Shown: positions 1-9,012 of the stretch, in pieces
Numbering within the stretch: the stretch's first letter is position 1
How the letters are laid out: each line of letters opens with the position of its first letter
Assembly (NCBI GenBank): GCA_017559505.1
Contig: JAFYSF010000017.1
Location: 1 to 58,354 of the forward strand
DNA: 58,354 nucleotides
Origin: Paludibacteraceae bacterium
GTDB taxonomy: Bacteria; Bacteroidota; Bacteroidia; Bacteroidales; Paludibacteraceae
Direction: 5' to 3'
The notes under the pieces: generated by a model
Database searches by the model: none
What the model was told of the DNA's origin: nothing
Seen by the model: only the letters and a program-made list of their open reading frames with translations
Position numbers and translations under genes: made by a program

Positions 1-1
1 A

Positions 2-109
2 GTTTCGGCACTCGAAAGAGTGGATTTAAGAGATCTAATCACTAAGCCTAAGGACTCAATTATTCAAAAACAAAATGTCAAAGAGCAATCTTTATTTGAT
101 GATTTTTAA
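2..109 (+). CDS. 3' end of an unidentified protein (partial)
   Basis: The frame is open from the window edge to a TAA at 107-109 and gives 35 residues that I cannot assign to a family. The tail ends in EQSLFDDF. This resembles the QxxLF-type sliding-clamp-binding motif found at the end of many DNA repair, polymerase and modification proteins; that reading is inference from eight residues. The gene lies upstream of, and on the same strand as, a restriction-modification unit, so a DNA-acting role is plausible but unproven. Confidence 0.5.
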   Translation, partial: VSALERVDLRDLITKPKDSIIQKQNVKEQSLFDDF

Positions 110-690
110 TAATCATGCGATTTTATCGCATCAGTACTAATAGGTAATTAAAAATCGGCTCAAAAATTCTTTGTAATATATAGCCTCATCTCTAATCCAC
201 TCAACCCATTGATAAAATTTTCAATTTCAATTATACCTCTATTGAAATTCTTGAAAATCACATTATAAGCAAATGTTTTCAAAATTTCTCAAAAAATCAC
301 CTCTCAATCCCTTGCAATCGGCTAAAAAATTTTGTATCTTTGCAAAATATACAACAAACTTCAAAAAAATTACCACATCTCGCAAATTTTACCATCTAAA
401 GTCAAGTGATTTATAGAATTATTTATTTTTTAGATTTTCAATAAAATAAATAATTTTGCATCTAGCTAACATTGTAAAAATAGAGAGTATAAATTATTTT
501 AAAATAATACTTGTAAAAAAAACGAACAAACAAATAGTTTGTGGTATAATAAAAAAAACGTTAACCATAAAACATATAGATTTAACCGCATTAATAAAGA
601 TTGTAACTTTATTTTTTTTTGAAGATGGATATATATAACAGTATATTTTATTCCAAATAATAAACAATGTTAAATATCGAATAAACTATT
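110..690. other. AT-rich intergenic stretch without a convincing gene
   Basis: This is 580 bases of very AT-rich sequence between the partial gene and mod. The only reading frame of note (60 codons at 456-638) is low complexity and is not believed. The one clear signal is a good sigma-ABfr promoter at 312-342, about 350 bases before the mod start. The DNA between could be a long leader, a small RNA or the remains of a deleted gene. Confidence 0.5.
312..342 (+). promoter_or_regulatory. sigma-ABfr-type promoter upstream of the type III RM operon
   Basis: TTG at 312-314, a 20-base spacer, then TATCTTTG at 335-342. This fits the Bacteroidetes pattern TTG-N19-21-TAnnTTTG. The nearest gene on the strand is mod, 349 bases downstream. 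Confidence 0.6.
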
Positions 691-2346
691 ATGAAAAATA
701 AATACGAAACTTTTTCAAGAGAACAACTCATTGAAAAAATCTTGAAATTAGAGAAAGAAAGATACGGACTTGTATGGGAAGACAAAGAAGAAGAGGTCGC
801 AAAACGATGTGACTCGGAACTGCCTTTGCTTAAAGAAGATTGTAGCAAAGAAATTATCTGCGATTCAACTTTACCATATAACATTATTATAGAGGGGGAC
901 AATTATCATTCTCTATATGCTCTAAGTTTCACACATCCCAAAAGCATTGACGTAATCTATATCGACCCTCCATATAACACTGGAAAAAAGAGAGAATGGA
1001 AGTACAACGACAGTTGGGTTGATGAAAATGACAAATACCGTCATAGCAAGTGGCTATCTTTTATGAGTAAAAGATTACGGCTTGCAAAAAATCTATTAAA
1101 AAATTCAGGGATTATTTTTATCTCTATAGATAATAACGAAGTTGCACAACTAAAACTTTTATGTGATTCCATCTTTGGTGATAAGAATTTTTGTGGACAA
1201 ATTATTTGGAGGAAGAAATCAGGAGGTGGACAAACTGACGATTTTTTTGTAACAGAGCATGAATATATTTTATGCTACAGAAGAACATCATCTTTTGTAT
1301 GGGTGGATGAGACAATCCCAATTTCATCAAAAGGATACAAATCTGAAGATGATAAAGGAAAATACAGATTAGTAAAACTAGCGAAATGGGGGTCTTCCGC
1401 TAAACGTGAAGATAGGCCAACTATGTATTTCCCATTAACATCACCTAATAAAAAAAAGATTTATCCTATTGCGCCTGATGGGACTCCTGGCCGATGGAGA
1501 GTTGGAAGAAAGAAAATGAAATCCCTTATAGATGATGAGTTTGTTGAATGGGTCGAAGATAATAATGGGATTTGGACTCCATATGAGAAAGTATATTATG
1601 ATAGTGACGATGTCAAAACTCTAAAAAATAGAAGTATATATTATTCTGTCGCAGAAACTGGAGACGCCACGCGATTACTTACTAAAATTTTTGGTAAGAA
1701 AGATGTCTTTGAAAATCCGAAACCAATAGAGTTAATAAAAGAACTTCTATCACACAGCCAAAACGCCATTGTTTTGGATTTCTTTGCAGGCAGTGCTTCT
1801 ACAGGTCATGCTGTATTAGATATGAATAAAGAAGACGGAGGCAATAGAAGATTTATTTTATGTACAAATAACGAAAATAGTATTTGCACAGAAGTTACTT
1901 ATCCTAGAATAGAAAAGGTAATAAAAGGTTATTCCAATATTAAGGGAATACCTGCGAATTTGAAATACTACACGCAAACATTTGTTCCTGTTGTAACTTC
2001 CGACAATGACAAACGTGAATTGGTAAATCGCAGTACTGAAATGCTATGCATTGCAGAAAATTGCTTTGAGCTTGTTAGAGAAAGGGATAACCGTTGTGAT
2101 TTTTCTGTATATAAAAGTGCGAATAGGCAAATGGCTATCATATATGATGAGGATAGCATTTATGATTGTATTAGTTATCTAAACGAGCATAAAAGCATGC
2201 TGCAGACCGTCATATATGTTTTCAGTTATGACCATACTTATGAGGCTGAAGATTTTGAAGGATTAGATTTAAACTTTTCAGTGAAGCCAATACCAGAGGC
2301 TATTATAAACGTATATCGTAAAATCTCAAAAATGAAGAAAAAATGA
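691..2346 (+). CDS. Type III restriction-modification DNA N6-adenine methyltransferase (Mod)
   Basis: A 551-residue beta-class adenine methyltransferase that would protect host DNA at an asymmetric site by N6-adenine methylation and give the Mod-Res complex its specificity. The catalytic motif IV DPPYNTG is at residues 92-98, and the AdoMet-binding motif I DFFAG at 363-367 lies after it. That order is diagnostic of the beta group (Mod/EcoP15I type). The segment between them (about 170-330) is the expected target-recognition region. The TGA stop overlaps the ATG of the Res gene by four bases (ATGA), implying translational coupling. Length is somewhat below the usual 600-650. The recognition sequence cannot be read from the protein. 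Confidence 0.93.
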   Translation: MKNKYETFSREQLIEKILKLEKERYGLVWEDKEEEVAKRCDSELPLLKEDCSKEIICDSTLPYNIIIEGDNYHSLYALSFTHPKSIDVIYIDPPYNTGKKREWKYNDSWVDENDKYRHSKWLSFMSKRLRLAKNLLKNSGIIFISIDNNEVAQLKLLCDSIFGDKNFCGQIIWRKKSGGGQTDDFFVTEHEYILCYRRTSSFVWVDETIPISSKGYKSEDDKGKYRLVKLAKWGSSAKREDRPTMYFPLTSPNKKKIYPIAPDGTPGRWRVGRKKMKSLIDDEFVEWVEDNNGIWTPYEKVYYDSDDVKTLKNRSIYYSVAETGDATRLLTKIFGKKDVFENPKPIELIKELLSHSQNAIVLDFFAGSASTGHAVLDMNKEDGGNRRFILCTNNENSICTEVTYPRIEKVIKGYSNIKGIPANLKYYTQTFVPVVTSDNDKRELVNRSTEMLCIAENCFELVRERDNRCDFSVYKSANRQMAIIYDEDSIYDCISYLNEHKSMLQTVIYVFSYDHTYEAEDFEGLDLNFSVKPIPEAIINVYRKISKMKKK

Positions 2347-5198
2347 AAGAGATACAATATCAAAAAAAGTATATCAGCAAACTTGCTAATGTAGCAAAAG
2401 AATTGTTGACTGATAAATATCGTGATAATGGTACAATTGTGTTTAAAGCCCCAACAGGATCTGGTAAAACTTATATGGTCTCACAAGCTTTGACACAGCT
2501 GGTAAAAGATAATCCTGAAATTAGTTTCGCTTTTATATGGATTTCTGTGAATAATTTGCACGAGCAGAGTTTAAACAGCCTATCCAGATATTTTGAAGAT
2601 GAACAGTTGCTAGATTGTATAACAAATACAGACTTAAATAATAACACTATTGAACAAAACCAAATAATGTTTATTAATTGGGAGAGTATCAATAAGGAGA
2701 ACTCTCTATTCCGTATTGATAATGAACAAAATTGGAATCTGCAATCAGTTGTAGAAAACACAAAAGATATAGGGAATACAATTATTTTGTTAATCGATGA
2801 AAGTCATAGGAATGCTAGTACTGACAAGTCAAAAGAATTAATAGACATTATTAATCCAAAACTTATTGTTGAAATTACAGCAACACCGAAAAACACCTCA
2901 GGAACTTTGATAGATATTCCTTTAAAAGAAGTTATTGATGAAGGTATGATAAAAAAAGAAGTACGAATTAATGACGAAAAGCCTTCTTCAATCAGAAATA
3001 ATGAGGATATTTTGAGAATGGCATTGCGAAAACGCACTCAACTTTGCACTGCATATAAGAGCCTTGGTAAAAACATCAATCCATTAATGCTTATCCAAAT
3101 TCCGAACAAAAGGGGCAATGATGTTATTAATCCAGAAGACGAAATTATCGAGTTTTTGAGTAAGGAAGGGCTAACTATACAAAACGGAAGAGTTGCATTA
3201 TGGCTTTCAGAAGATCATAGAAACAAAGACGAGGTAGAGTTAAATAATAGTCTCGTCGAAGTGCTCATATTTAAAGAAGCAATAGCACTCGGATGGGATT
3301 GCCCAAGGGCAAGTATATTATTTCTACAACGTGAATGGAATAATGAAAGATATGAGTTTAACATTCAGACATTGGGCAGAATTATGCGTATGCCTGAGCA
3401 GATACACTACGATGATAAACCCGAGTTAAACTATGGATATGTATATACAGCATCAGATAATTTTACTATAGTTGAGGATTTAGCAAAAGATTATGTGAGT
3501 CAACAGCGATTAACCATTGACCATGAAATTTATAATTCACGACCAAAATTGTTTAGTGAACATATCCGTCGTAAGAGGGAACTAACAAGACTGTCAGGCG
3601 ATTTCAAGACTGTTTTCAACCAAGCAGCACAAAACTATGGTTTGAAAGAGAAAATTAATTGTGACGTAACCCAGATAACAAAAACGATATTATTAGGAGC
3701 AACTGTAAATGAACTGGATAAAGGAGGAGAGCAAGATGTCCAATTCAAGGATAAAAAGCAAATTACAAGAAGTAAAGCAGAAATCCAAAGCCTTTATGAT
3801 AATTTTGTGCGCAGAATGGTAAATCCATATGAAATAGCTCGTTCTCAAAACATATTAAAGACTGCTATTCGTAGTTGGTTTAAAGGAGAACTTTCTATTT
3901 CAGATGATGACATTATCCAATTGATTGTTATGAGTTTTAGCCAAAATAATAATTCTCATTTCAAGCAGGTCATAGAAGACGCAAAAGAGTTATACAAAAA
4001 TCTGCCAACAAAAGAAGACGAAATAACGAGAAATGACAATTGGGAAGTTCCTAATTCCGTAGATATTTTCTCGAATTGTGAAGAAATTCATCCAAGTGCA
4101 AAATCAATTTTAAAGCAAGAAGATGTAGGATGCTTTATAGCTAAAAAAGACAAAAATGGGAAATCAGAATTATCTACTCCAGAAAAAACATTTATTACCC
4201 AACTAGAAAATTCTGATGACTATTTACAGTGGTGGTATAAAAACGGTAAAAGTGAAAGTAAATATTTTTGTATTGCTTATCAAAAGGAAGACGGCTATTA
4301 TTATGGTTTTTTCCCAGATTTTATTCTGAAGACAAAAAAAGAAACAATAATTGTTGAGATTAAAGATGATAAAGATTTTAAAGCTGAGAACTATTATAAA
4401 TTAACAGCAGGTAAGAAATATCTTGAACAAGTAAATAGTGAAGAGAAAGTCCGTTTCTATATTCTCTCGCCCAATTGCTATTATGAGTTTTTCAAGAAAT
4501 TGAACGATATGGATTTAGATGCCTTTGATTCCCTATATGAACATAACTTGATGAAATTCATACAAAGTCAGCAACTGCAAATCAAGGATAAAATTAAGAA
4601 TTATGAGAAATTAACTAAGGTAGAAGAAGAATACAAAGAATTATTTTCTGAATATGAAAAATCCATTTTAGAGTTGGACGATGAAAAACTAAAAAGAGAA
4701 CTTTTGGAACTAGAATTAGAAGAGGCTCAAACAATAATTGAACAATATAAAACAAATATAGATGTTCTTTCAAAGGTTTCTAAACCCCAGACGCAAACTG
4801 TTGAAAAGGTAATTATTAATACTCCATTCAATATTTGTATTTTAGGAGAAGTTTCTGATCAATCGCAAATAAGACATGAATTGAATTCATATTTTTCCAA
4901 AATTGGAGTATCAACAACGGACTGGGATGTGGATTTCTTTAATAACACAAAATTGGAAAACGCAAATATCTACAAGTCTTTGCAAAAAGGACAGACTAAA
5001 TATAATATTATTATAATTGGGCAAATATATCATCATTCAGGAAAAGGAAATCAAAAGGCAAATATTATTTCAGAATTGAATAGCGATAAATATATACCAC
5101 ATATAATTTGTAGTTCTCCTAAGGATTTATTAACACCAAACAAGTTAATTGAAAATCTACACAAATATTTGAGAAACAATTATGTAAAATTATTATAA
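2343..5198 (+). CDS. Type III restriction endonuclease subunit (Res), SF2 helicase plus PD-(D/E)xK nuclease
   Basis: 951 residues; the ATP-dependent DNA translocase and nuclease partner of Mod. Walker A APTGSGKT is at residues 36-43 and the DEAH-type box DESH at 152-155. A motif V-like segment (EAIALGWDCPRAS) and a motif VI-like QTLGRIMRMPE follow around residues 320-355. The nuclease signature is PD at 658-659 followed by EIK at 672-674. A glutamate/lysine-rich coiled coil (about 750-820) precedes a further alpha/beta-looking segment of about 105 residues at the C terminus (from about 846), which I do not recognise as part of a minimal Res. Both active sites appear intact. The start overlaps the mod stop. 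Confidence 0.92.
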   Translation: MKEIQYQKKYISKLANVAKELLTDKYRDNGTIVFKAPTGSGKTYMVSQALTQLVKDNPEISFAFIWISVNNLHEQSLNSLSRYFEDEQLLDCITNTDLNNNTIEQNQIMFINWESINKENSLFRIDNEQNWNLQSVVENTKDIGNTIILLIDESHRNASTDKSKELIDIINPKLIVEITATPKNTSGTLIDIPLKEVIDEGMIKKEVRINDEKPSSIRNNEDILRMALRKRTQLCTAYKSLGKNINPLMLIQIPNKRGNDVINPEDEIIEFLSKEGLTIQNGRVALWLSEDHRNKDEVELNNSLVEVLIFKEAIALGWDCPRASILFLQREWNNERYEFNIQTLGRIMRMPEQIHYDDKPELNYGYVYTASDNFTIVEDLAKDYVSQQRLTIDHEIYNSRPKLFSEHIRRKRELTRLSGDFKTVFNQAAQNYGLKEKINCDVTQITKTILLGATVNELDKGGEQDVQFKDKKQITRSKAEIQSLYDNFVRRMVNPYEIARSQNILKTAIRSWFKGELSISDDDIIQLIVMSFSQNNNSHFKQVIEDAKELYKNLPTKEDEITRNDNWEVPNSVDIFSNCEEIHPSAKSILKQEDVGCFIAKKDKNGKSELSTPEKTFITQLENSDDYLQWWYKNGKSESKYFCIAYQKEDGYYYGFFPDFILKTKKETIIVEIKDDKDFKAENYYKLTAGKKYLEQVNSEEKVRFYILSPNCYYEFFKKLNDMDLDAFDSLYEHNLMKFIQSQQLQIKDKIKNYEKLTKVEEEYKELFSEYEKSILELDDEKLKRELLELELEEAQTIIEQYKTNIDVLSKVSKPQTQTVEKVIINTPFNICILGEVSDQSQIRHELNSYFSKIGVSTTDWDVDFFNNTKLENANIYKSLQKGQTKYNIIIIGQIYHHSGKGNQKANIISELNSDKYIPHIICSSPKDLLTPNKLIENLHKYLRNNYVKLL

Positions 5199-5204
5199 AT
5201 TATT

Positions 5205-5789
5205 ATGGAACAATATATCACAGCAGGTTTAATAGGCTCGTTAGTTACAATAATAATACAAGCCATCATTAATGCAATCTCAGAAAGAGTTAAGCATAAA
5301 CGAGAATTGCGTTCTTTGGTATTTCAACGCAAGTTGGAAGTAGTCGAAAAAGCGATGTCATGGTATCAAGAAACTCTTGACATGTATTATATGCTGCAAA
5401 CTGCATTAAAAGAATATGACAAAGATTGCAACCCTATAACAGTGCAAAAGATACAGGTGGCTTGTATGAAATCCAACAAACTGTTTCAAGAAACTGAAAA
5501 CCGTTTGAATTCCATTTACCTATACTATGATTTTTCTGATATTGAAAAGAAATATCATGGAAAAGAATCTATGGATTGTATAAATAAATTGTTTACTCTT
5601 GTTGCTGAAATAGGGCACAAGATAGCAACAGTTGAACCGTCTGAATTTGCTGAACAATTATGTGCAGCATTGCACGAACAAAGAGTAAAAGCATCTCACA
5701 TGTTGGCCGACGCCATAGATAACCAAGTATATATAATTGCAGAGATTGGACAGAAATTAAGAACTGAGTACAAAGATTATTTAAAATGA
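5205..5789 (+). CDS. Small N-terminally membrane-anchored helical protein of the RM operon, function unknown
   Basis: 194 residues starting six bases after the Res stop, so very likely co-transcribed. Residues about 5-25 form one hydrophobic segment (AGLIGSLVTIIIQAIINAIS); the rest is predicted mostly helical and charged, with no motif I recognise. The arrangement is an N-terminal anchor with a cytoplasmic helical domain. It is followed after 13 bases by the DUF4062-ATPase gene. Its fixed place between Res and an ATPase suggests an accessory role in defence, but no function can be assigned from sequence. Confidence 0.75.
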   Translation: MEQYITAGLIGSLVTIIIQAIINAISERVKHKRELRSLVFQRKLEVVEKAMSWYQETLDMYYMLQTALKEYDKDCNPITVQKIQVACMKSNKLFQETENRLNSIYLYYDFSDIEKKYHGKESMDCINKLFTLVAEIGHKIATVEPSEFAEQLCAALHEQRVKASHMLADAIDNQVYIIAEIGQKLRTEYKDYLK

Positions 5790-5802
5790 ACGACAATATT
5801 GT

Positions 5803-7281
5803 ATGAAACGCATAAAAATATTCATAAGTAGTGTTCAAAGTGAGTTTGCCGAAGAACGAGCTATGCTTTGCCAGTATATCCGAACTGATGTATTGCTGGG
5901 TAAGTTCTTTGAACCATTTATATTTGAGGAAGTACCAGCTAATGAATATCCTACAAGTCATGTCTATTTGAAAGAAGTGGAACTTTGCGATATTTATATG
6001 GGACTATATGGTAATCTTTATGGGTATGAGGACGAGGATGGTGTATCTCCGACAGAACGTGAGTATGATTTGGCTGCAACGCTTCATAAAAGCCGTTTAA
6101 TATACATAAAGAGCATTGGAGAGGAGAAAAGACATCCGAAAGAGACTGCTTTAATCCGAAAAGTCGAACGAGATATTGTACGTAAAACCTTTGTTGACAT
6201 TGATGGGTTGCGAACTTCTGTTTATGCTTCGTTAATCCGCTATTTGGAGGAGAAGGAGTATATCCGTTGGCGTCCATTCGATGCATCTAATGACAATGGA
6301 GCAACACTCGAGGAGTTGGATGAAGACAAGATGAGAAACTTTATCCACATGGCACGGGCAAAGCGTAACTTCCCTCTCCCTGTTGAAACATCGCCAGTAT
6401 CTCTGCTCACACATCTCGACTTGATTGATGACAAGGGAAGACTTGCCAATGCAGCAGTGTTGCTGTTTGGCAAGAAGCCTCAAAAATACTTTATCACATC
6501 TGAAGTGAAGTGCGTACAGTTTTATGGCTATGTGGTAGAAAAGCCTATGCCTGCCTATCAGATTTATAGAGGTGATGTGTTTGAACTGGTGGATCAAGCT
6601 ACGAGTTTTGTAATGAGCCGTATCAATAATTGGGTAGGGACACGGGCAGAAGGAGAGAAAGCCGATATACCTACACGTCCAGAATTGCCTATTGATGCAG
6701 TGAAAGAGGCCATCGTGAATGCGGTATGTCATAGAGACTACACTAGTAATGCTAGCGTTCAGATAATGCTGTTCCGTGACAGGTTGGAGGTTTGGAATCC
6801 AGGTACGTTGCCATACGGATTAACAGTACAAAAGTTACATGGTCCTCATAAGTCTTTGCCTGCTAATCCGCTACTTGCTGACCCTATGTATTGGAATGGG
6901 TATATAGAGAAGGTAGGTACAGGTACGGAAGATATCATTAACAAGTGTCGAGAATATGGGTTGAGAACCCCTGAATTTTATCAAGAGGAGGACTTTAGGG
7001 TTATTATCTGGAGAACAAATGAAATGGTTAATGCTCCTAAGTGTGCCAGAGGTGTGCCAGAGGTGTACCAGAGTGTGCCAGAGGTGTGCCAGAACGTACA
7101 AGACTCACTCATAAATCTAATAAAATCTAATCCATCTATTTCAAGAGATGAACTATCTAAACAACTGAAAATTAGTGTACGCCAAGTAAGAAACATTATA
7201 GATCAACTGCGAAAAGAAGGTAAATTGATCCGAGAAGGAGGCGACTATAACGGCAAGTGGATTATTGTTGGTAACATGTAG
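5803..7281 (+). CDS. DUF4062 - GHKL-type ATPase - winged-helix protein
   Basis: 492 residues with three parts. Residues 3-90 match DUF4062 (begins RIKIFISSVQSEF), a TIR-like fold domain common in defence and signalling proteins. Residues about 180-400 match the ATP-binding module of RecG-like/AlbA-type regulators (HATPase_c_4): EAIVNAVCHRDY holds the Glu302 and Asn306 of an N-box, and the glycine-rich box is at VGTGTEDI. Residues about 435-490 are a winged helix (SRDELSKQLKISVRQVRNII). In related proteins the front domain is usually AlbA_2; here DUF4062 replaces it. The linker is encoded by an 11-base tandem repeat (7041-7093). It is the last gene of the mod-res unit and is likely a nucleotide-dependent sensor or regulator (inference). 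Confidence 0.82.
   Translation: MKRIKIFISSVQSEFAEERAMLCQYIRTDVLLGKFFEPFIFEEVPANEYPTSHVYLKEVELCDIYMGLYGNLYGYEDEDGVSPTEREYDLAATLHKSRLIYIKSIGEEKRHPKETALIRKVERDIVRKTFVDIDGLRTSVYASLIRYLEEKEYIRWRPFDASNDNGATLEELDEDKMRNFIHMARAKRNFPLPVETSPVSLLTHLDLIDDKGRLANAAVLLFGKKPQKYFITSEVKCVQFYGYVVEKPMPAYQIYRGDVFELVDQATSFVMSRINNWVGTRAEGEKADIPTRPELPIDAVKEAIVNAVCHRDYTSNASVQIMLFRDRLEVWNPGTLPYGLTVQKLHGPHKSLPANPLLADPMYWNGYIEKVGTGTEDIINKCREYGLRTPEFYQEEDFRVIIWRTNEMVNAPKCARGVPEVYQSVPEVCQNVQDSLINLIKSNPSISRDELSKQLKISVRQVRNIIDQLRKEGKLIREGGDYNGKWIIVGNM
7041..7093 (+). repeat. 11-base tandem repeat inside the DUF4062-ATPase gene
   Basis: About five units of GTGTGCCAGAG (units of 11, 11, 11, 10 and about 10 bases). Three units make 33 bases, so the encoded linker repeats V-P-E-V-(Y/C)-Q. 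Loss or gain of one unit would shift the frame and remove the winged helix. Confidence 0.8.
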
Positions 7282-7392
7282 TTGTCAATTGGTCTAATTA
7301 AATAATACGCAGACTCTGATAAATAAGGATGGTTGACCTTATTCTAACTAAGATTAAATATTTCTATAACACGCAATACACAAAGAGCGTAA

Positions 7393-7638
7393 TTGCAAGC
7401 TCAAATATGGAAAATCGCCAACAAAGTGCGTGGTGCGGTTGATGAATGGGACTTTAAGCAATTTATACTTGGTACATTGTTTTATCCTTTTATTAGAGAA
7501 AATTTCACTAATTCCATTGATGGAAGAGATGAATGTGTTGATTACGCAAATCTTCTCAGTAGTATAATTACTCCTGAAATTAAAGATGATGCTATTAAGA
7601 CTAAAGAATATTTCATATATCCGAGTCAGTTATTATAA
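7393..7638 (+). pseudogene. Remnant of type I restriction methyltransferase HsdM (N-terminal part)
   Basis: 81 codons read LQAQIWKIANKVRGAVDEWD and onward to a segment ending KTKEYFIYPSQLL. This is the conserved N-terminal helical domain of HsdM, which normally continues for about 400 more residues with a methyltransferase domain. Here the frame stops at 7636-7638 with no methyltransferase motif downstream and no ATG at the expected start (TTG at 7393). It is a truncated relic, and the neighbouring frame holds the tail of something else. Confidence 0.8.
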
Positions 7639-7829
7639 ATATTGCAAAATCGAGTTCCTCAAGGGCAAAGCATAATGCCATTTTTGAATATTTGAAAGAG
7701 GTGTTGCCTAAGAATAAAACAAATGAGCAACAAGAGCGTATTATTGACAATATTCTTTCTGAAATGAAAGATATTGGATTAATTCATCCCGACAGACGAA
7801 CTTGGTTTTTCAAAATTATAATCCACTAA
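7638..7829 (+). pseudogene. C-terminal remnant of an unidentified gene
   Basis: A 63-codon open stretch with no start codon near its beginning, ending at TAA 7827-7829. It reads like the end of a protein (FEYLKEVLPKNKTNEQQER, then a segment ending RRTWFFKIIIH). It follows the HsdM relic in a different frame, so either a deletion joined two genes or a frameshift lies between them. I cannot name the family. Confidence 0.45.
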
Positions 7830-7830
7830 T

Positions 7831-7866
7831 TATGACCAATTATGACCAATTATGACTAATTATAAC
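7831..7866 (+). repeat. 10-base tandem repeat before pheS
   Basis: TATGACCAAT at 7831-7840 and 7841-7850, TATGACTAAT at 7851-7860, and a partial fourth unit. It marks the boundary between the decayed defence island and the pheS promoter. Confidence 0.75.
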
Positions 7867-7911
7867 TACAAAAAATTAAAGTTAAACGCACAACATATCA
7901 ACATTTTTTTG

Positions 7912-7919
7912 TAACTTTG
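7912..7919 (+). promoter_or_regulatory. -7 element of the pheS promoter
   Basis: TAACTTTG, matching TAnnTTTG, 48 bases before the pheS ATG. No clear TTG sits at the expected -33 distance, so the match is half of the consensus. Confidence 0.5.
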
Positions 7920-7966
7920 CATCTTGAATACACCAAAACAAGATAATTAAGCGAAAATCATATAAA

Positions 7967-8977
7967 ATGAAACAAAAAATTGAACAACTACACGAAGTAG
8001 TAAATTCATGGAACGCTAATTCTGCAGAGGAATTAGAGGCTATACGTATTAAATACTTAAGTAAAAAAGGCGAAATCTCTGAACTTTTCAACCAATTCCG
8101 CGAAGTGCCTAACGACCAAAAACGCGAGATGGGTCAACTCCTTAATCAACTTCGCGACACTGCTCAAAATCGCCTCAACGAGCTCAAAGCTACCCTCGAA
8201 GCTCAACGCCAAGAGGCTGACAAACTCGACCTTACTCGTACTGCTGAGCCTATTGCTCTCGGCACTCGTCACCCACTTTCACTTGTTAAAAACGAAATTA
8301 TCGAAATATTCTCACGCATCGGTTTCACCGTAGCCGAAGGTCCTGAAATTGAAGATGATTGGCACGTATTCGAGTCGCTCAACTTCCCACCAGAACACCC
8401 AGCGCGCGACATGCAAGACACATTCTTCATCGAACAACACCCTGACATCTTGCTCCGCACACACACATCGAGCATCGAAACTCGCGTGATGACAAAACAA
8501 CAACCTCCTATCCGCATTCTCGCTCCTGGTCGCGTGTATCGCAACGAAGCAATCTCGTATCGTGCACACTGCTTCTTCCACCAAGTAGAGGGTCTTTATG
8601 TTGACAAAAACGTATCGTTTGCCGACCTCAAACAAGCCCTTCTCTACTTTGCTCGCGAAATGTTCGGCGAAGACACTAAAATCCGTCTCCGTCCATCATA
8701 CTTCCCATTCACTGAGCCTTCTGCCGAAATGGACATCTCTTGTAACATCTGCGGTGGTAAAGGTTGCCCATTCTGCAAACACACAGGTTGGGTGGAAATT
8801 CTCGGTTGCGGTATGACTGACCCTAACGTACTCGAAGCTTGCGGTATCGACTCAAAAGTATATAGCGGTTACGCATTTGGTATGGGTGTTGAACGTATCA
8901 CCAACCTCAAATACCAAGTCAAAGACCTCCGTATGTTCTCTGAAAACGACGTGCGCTTCCTTGAACAATTCAAATAA
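7967..8977 (+). CDS. pheS: Phenylalanine--tRNA ligase alpha subunit
   Basis: 336 residues; the catalytic subunit that charges tRNA-Phe with phenylalanine in the cytosol as an alpha2-beta2 enzyme. Residues 1-90 form the N-terminal coiled coil that binds tRNA. Class II motif 2 is around RTHTSSIETRVM and motif 3 is GMGVERITNLKY near the end. A cluster C259-x2-C262-x4-C267-x2-C270 lies between them, a zinc-ribbon-like insertion often seen in Bacteroidetes PheS. Length is normal. The beta subunit gene (pheT) is not in the window, so the subunits are unlinked here. Own promoter element at 7912-7919. Confidence 0.97.
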   Translation: MKQKIEQLHEVVNSWNANSAEELEAIRIKYLSKKGEISELFNQFREVPNDQKREMGQLLNQLRDTAQNRLNELKATLEAQRQEADKLDLTRTAEPIALGTRHPLSLVKNEIIEIFSRIGFTVAEGPEIEDDWHVFESLNFPPEHPARDMQDTFFIEQHPDILLRTHTSSIETRVMTKQQPPIRILAPGRVYRNEAISYRAHCFFHQVEGLYVDKNVSFADLKQALLYFAREMFGEDTKIRLRPSYFPFTEPSAEMDISCNICGGKGCPFCKHTGWVEILGCGMTDPNVLEACGIDSKVYSGYAFGMGVERITNLKYQVKDLRMFSENDVRFLEQFK

Positions 8978-9012
8978 ATACTTGTCTACAGACAACAAAC
9001 AGACTGTAACGA

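Noticed and set aside
456..638. 60-codon plus-strand frame before mod
   Set aside because: Lysine/isoleucine/asparagine-rich low-complexity translation in very AT-rich DNA, no family resemblance and no clear promoter at its start.
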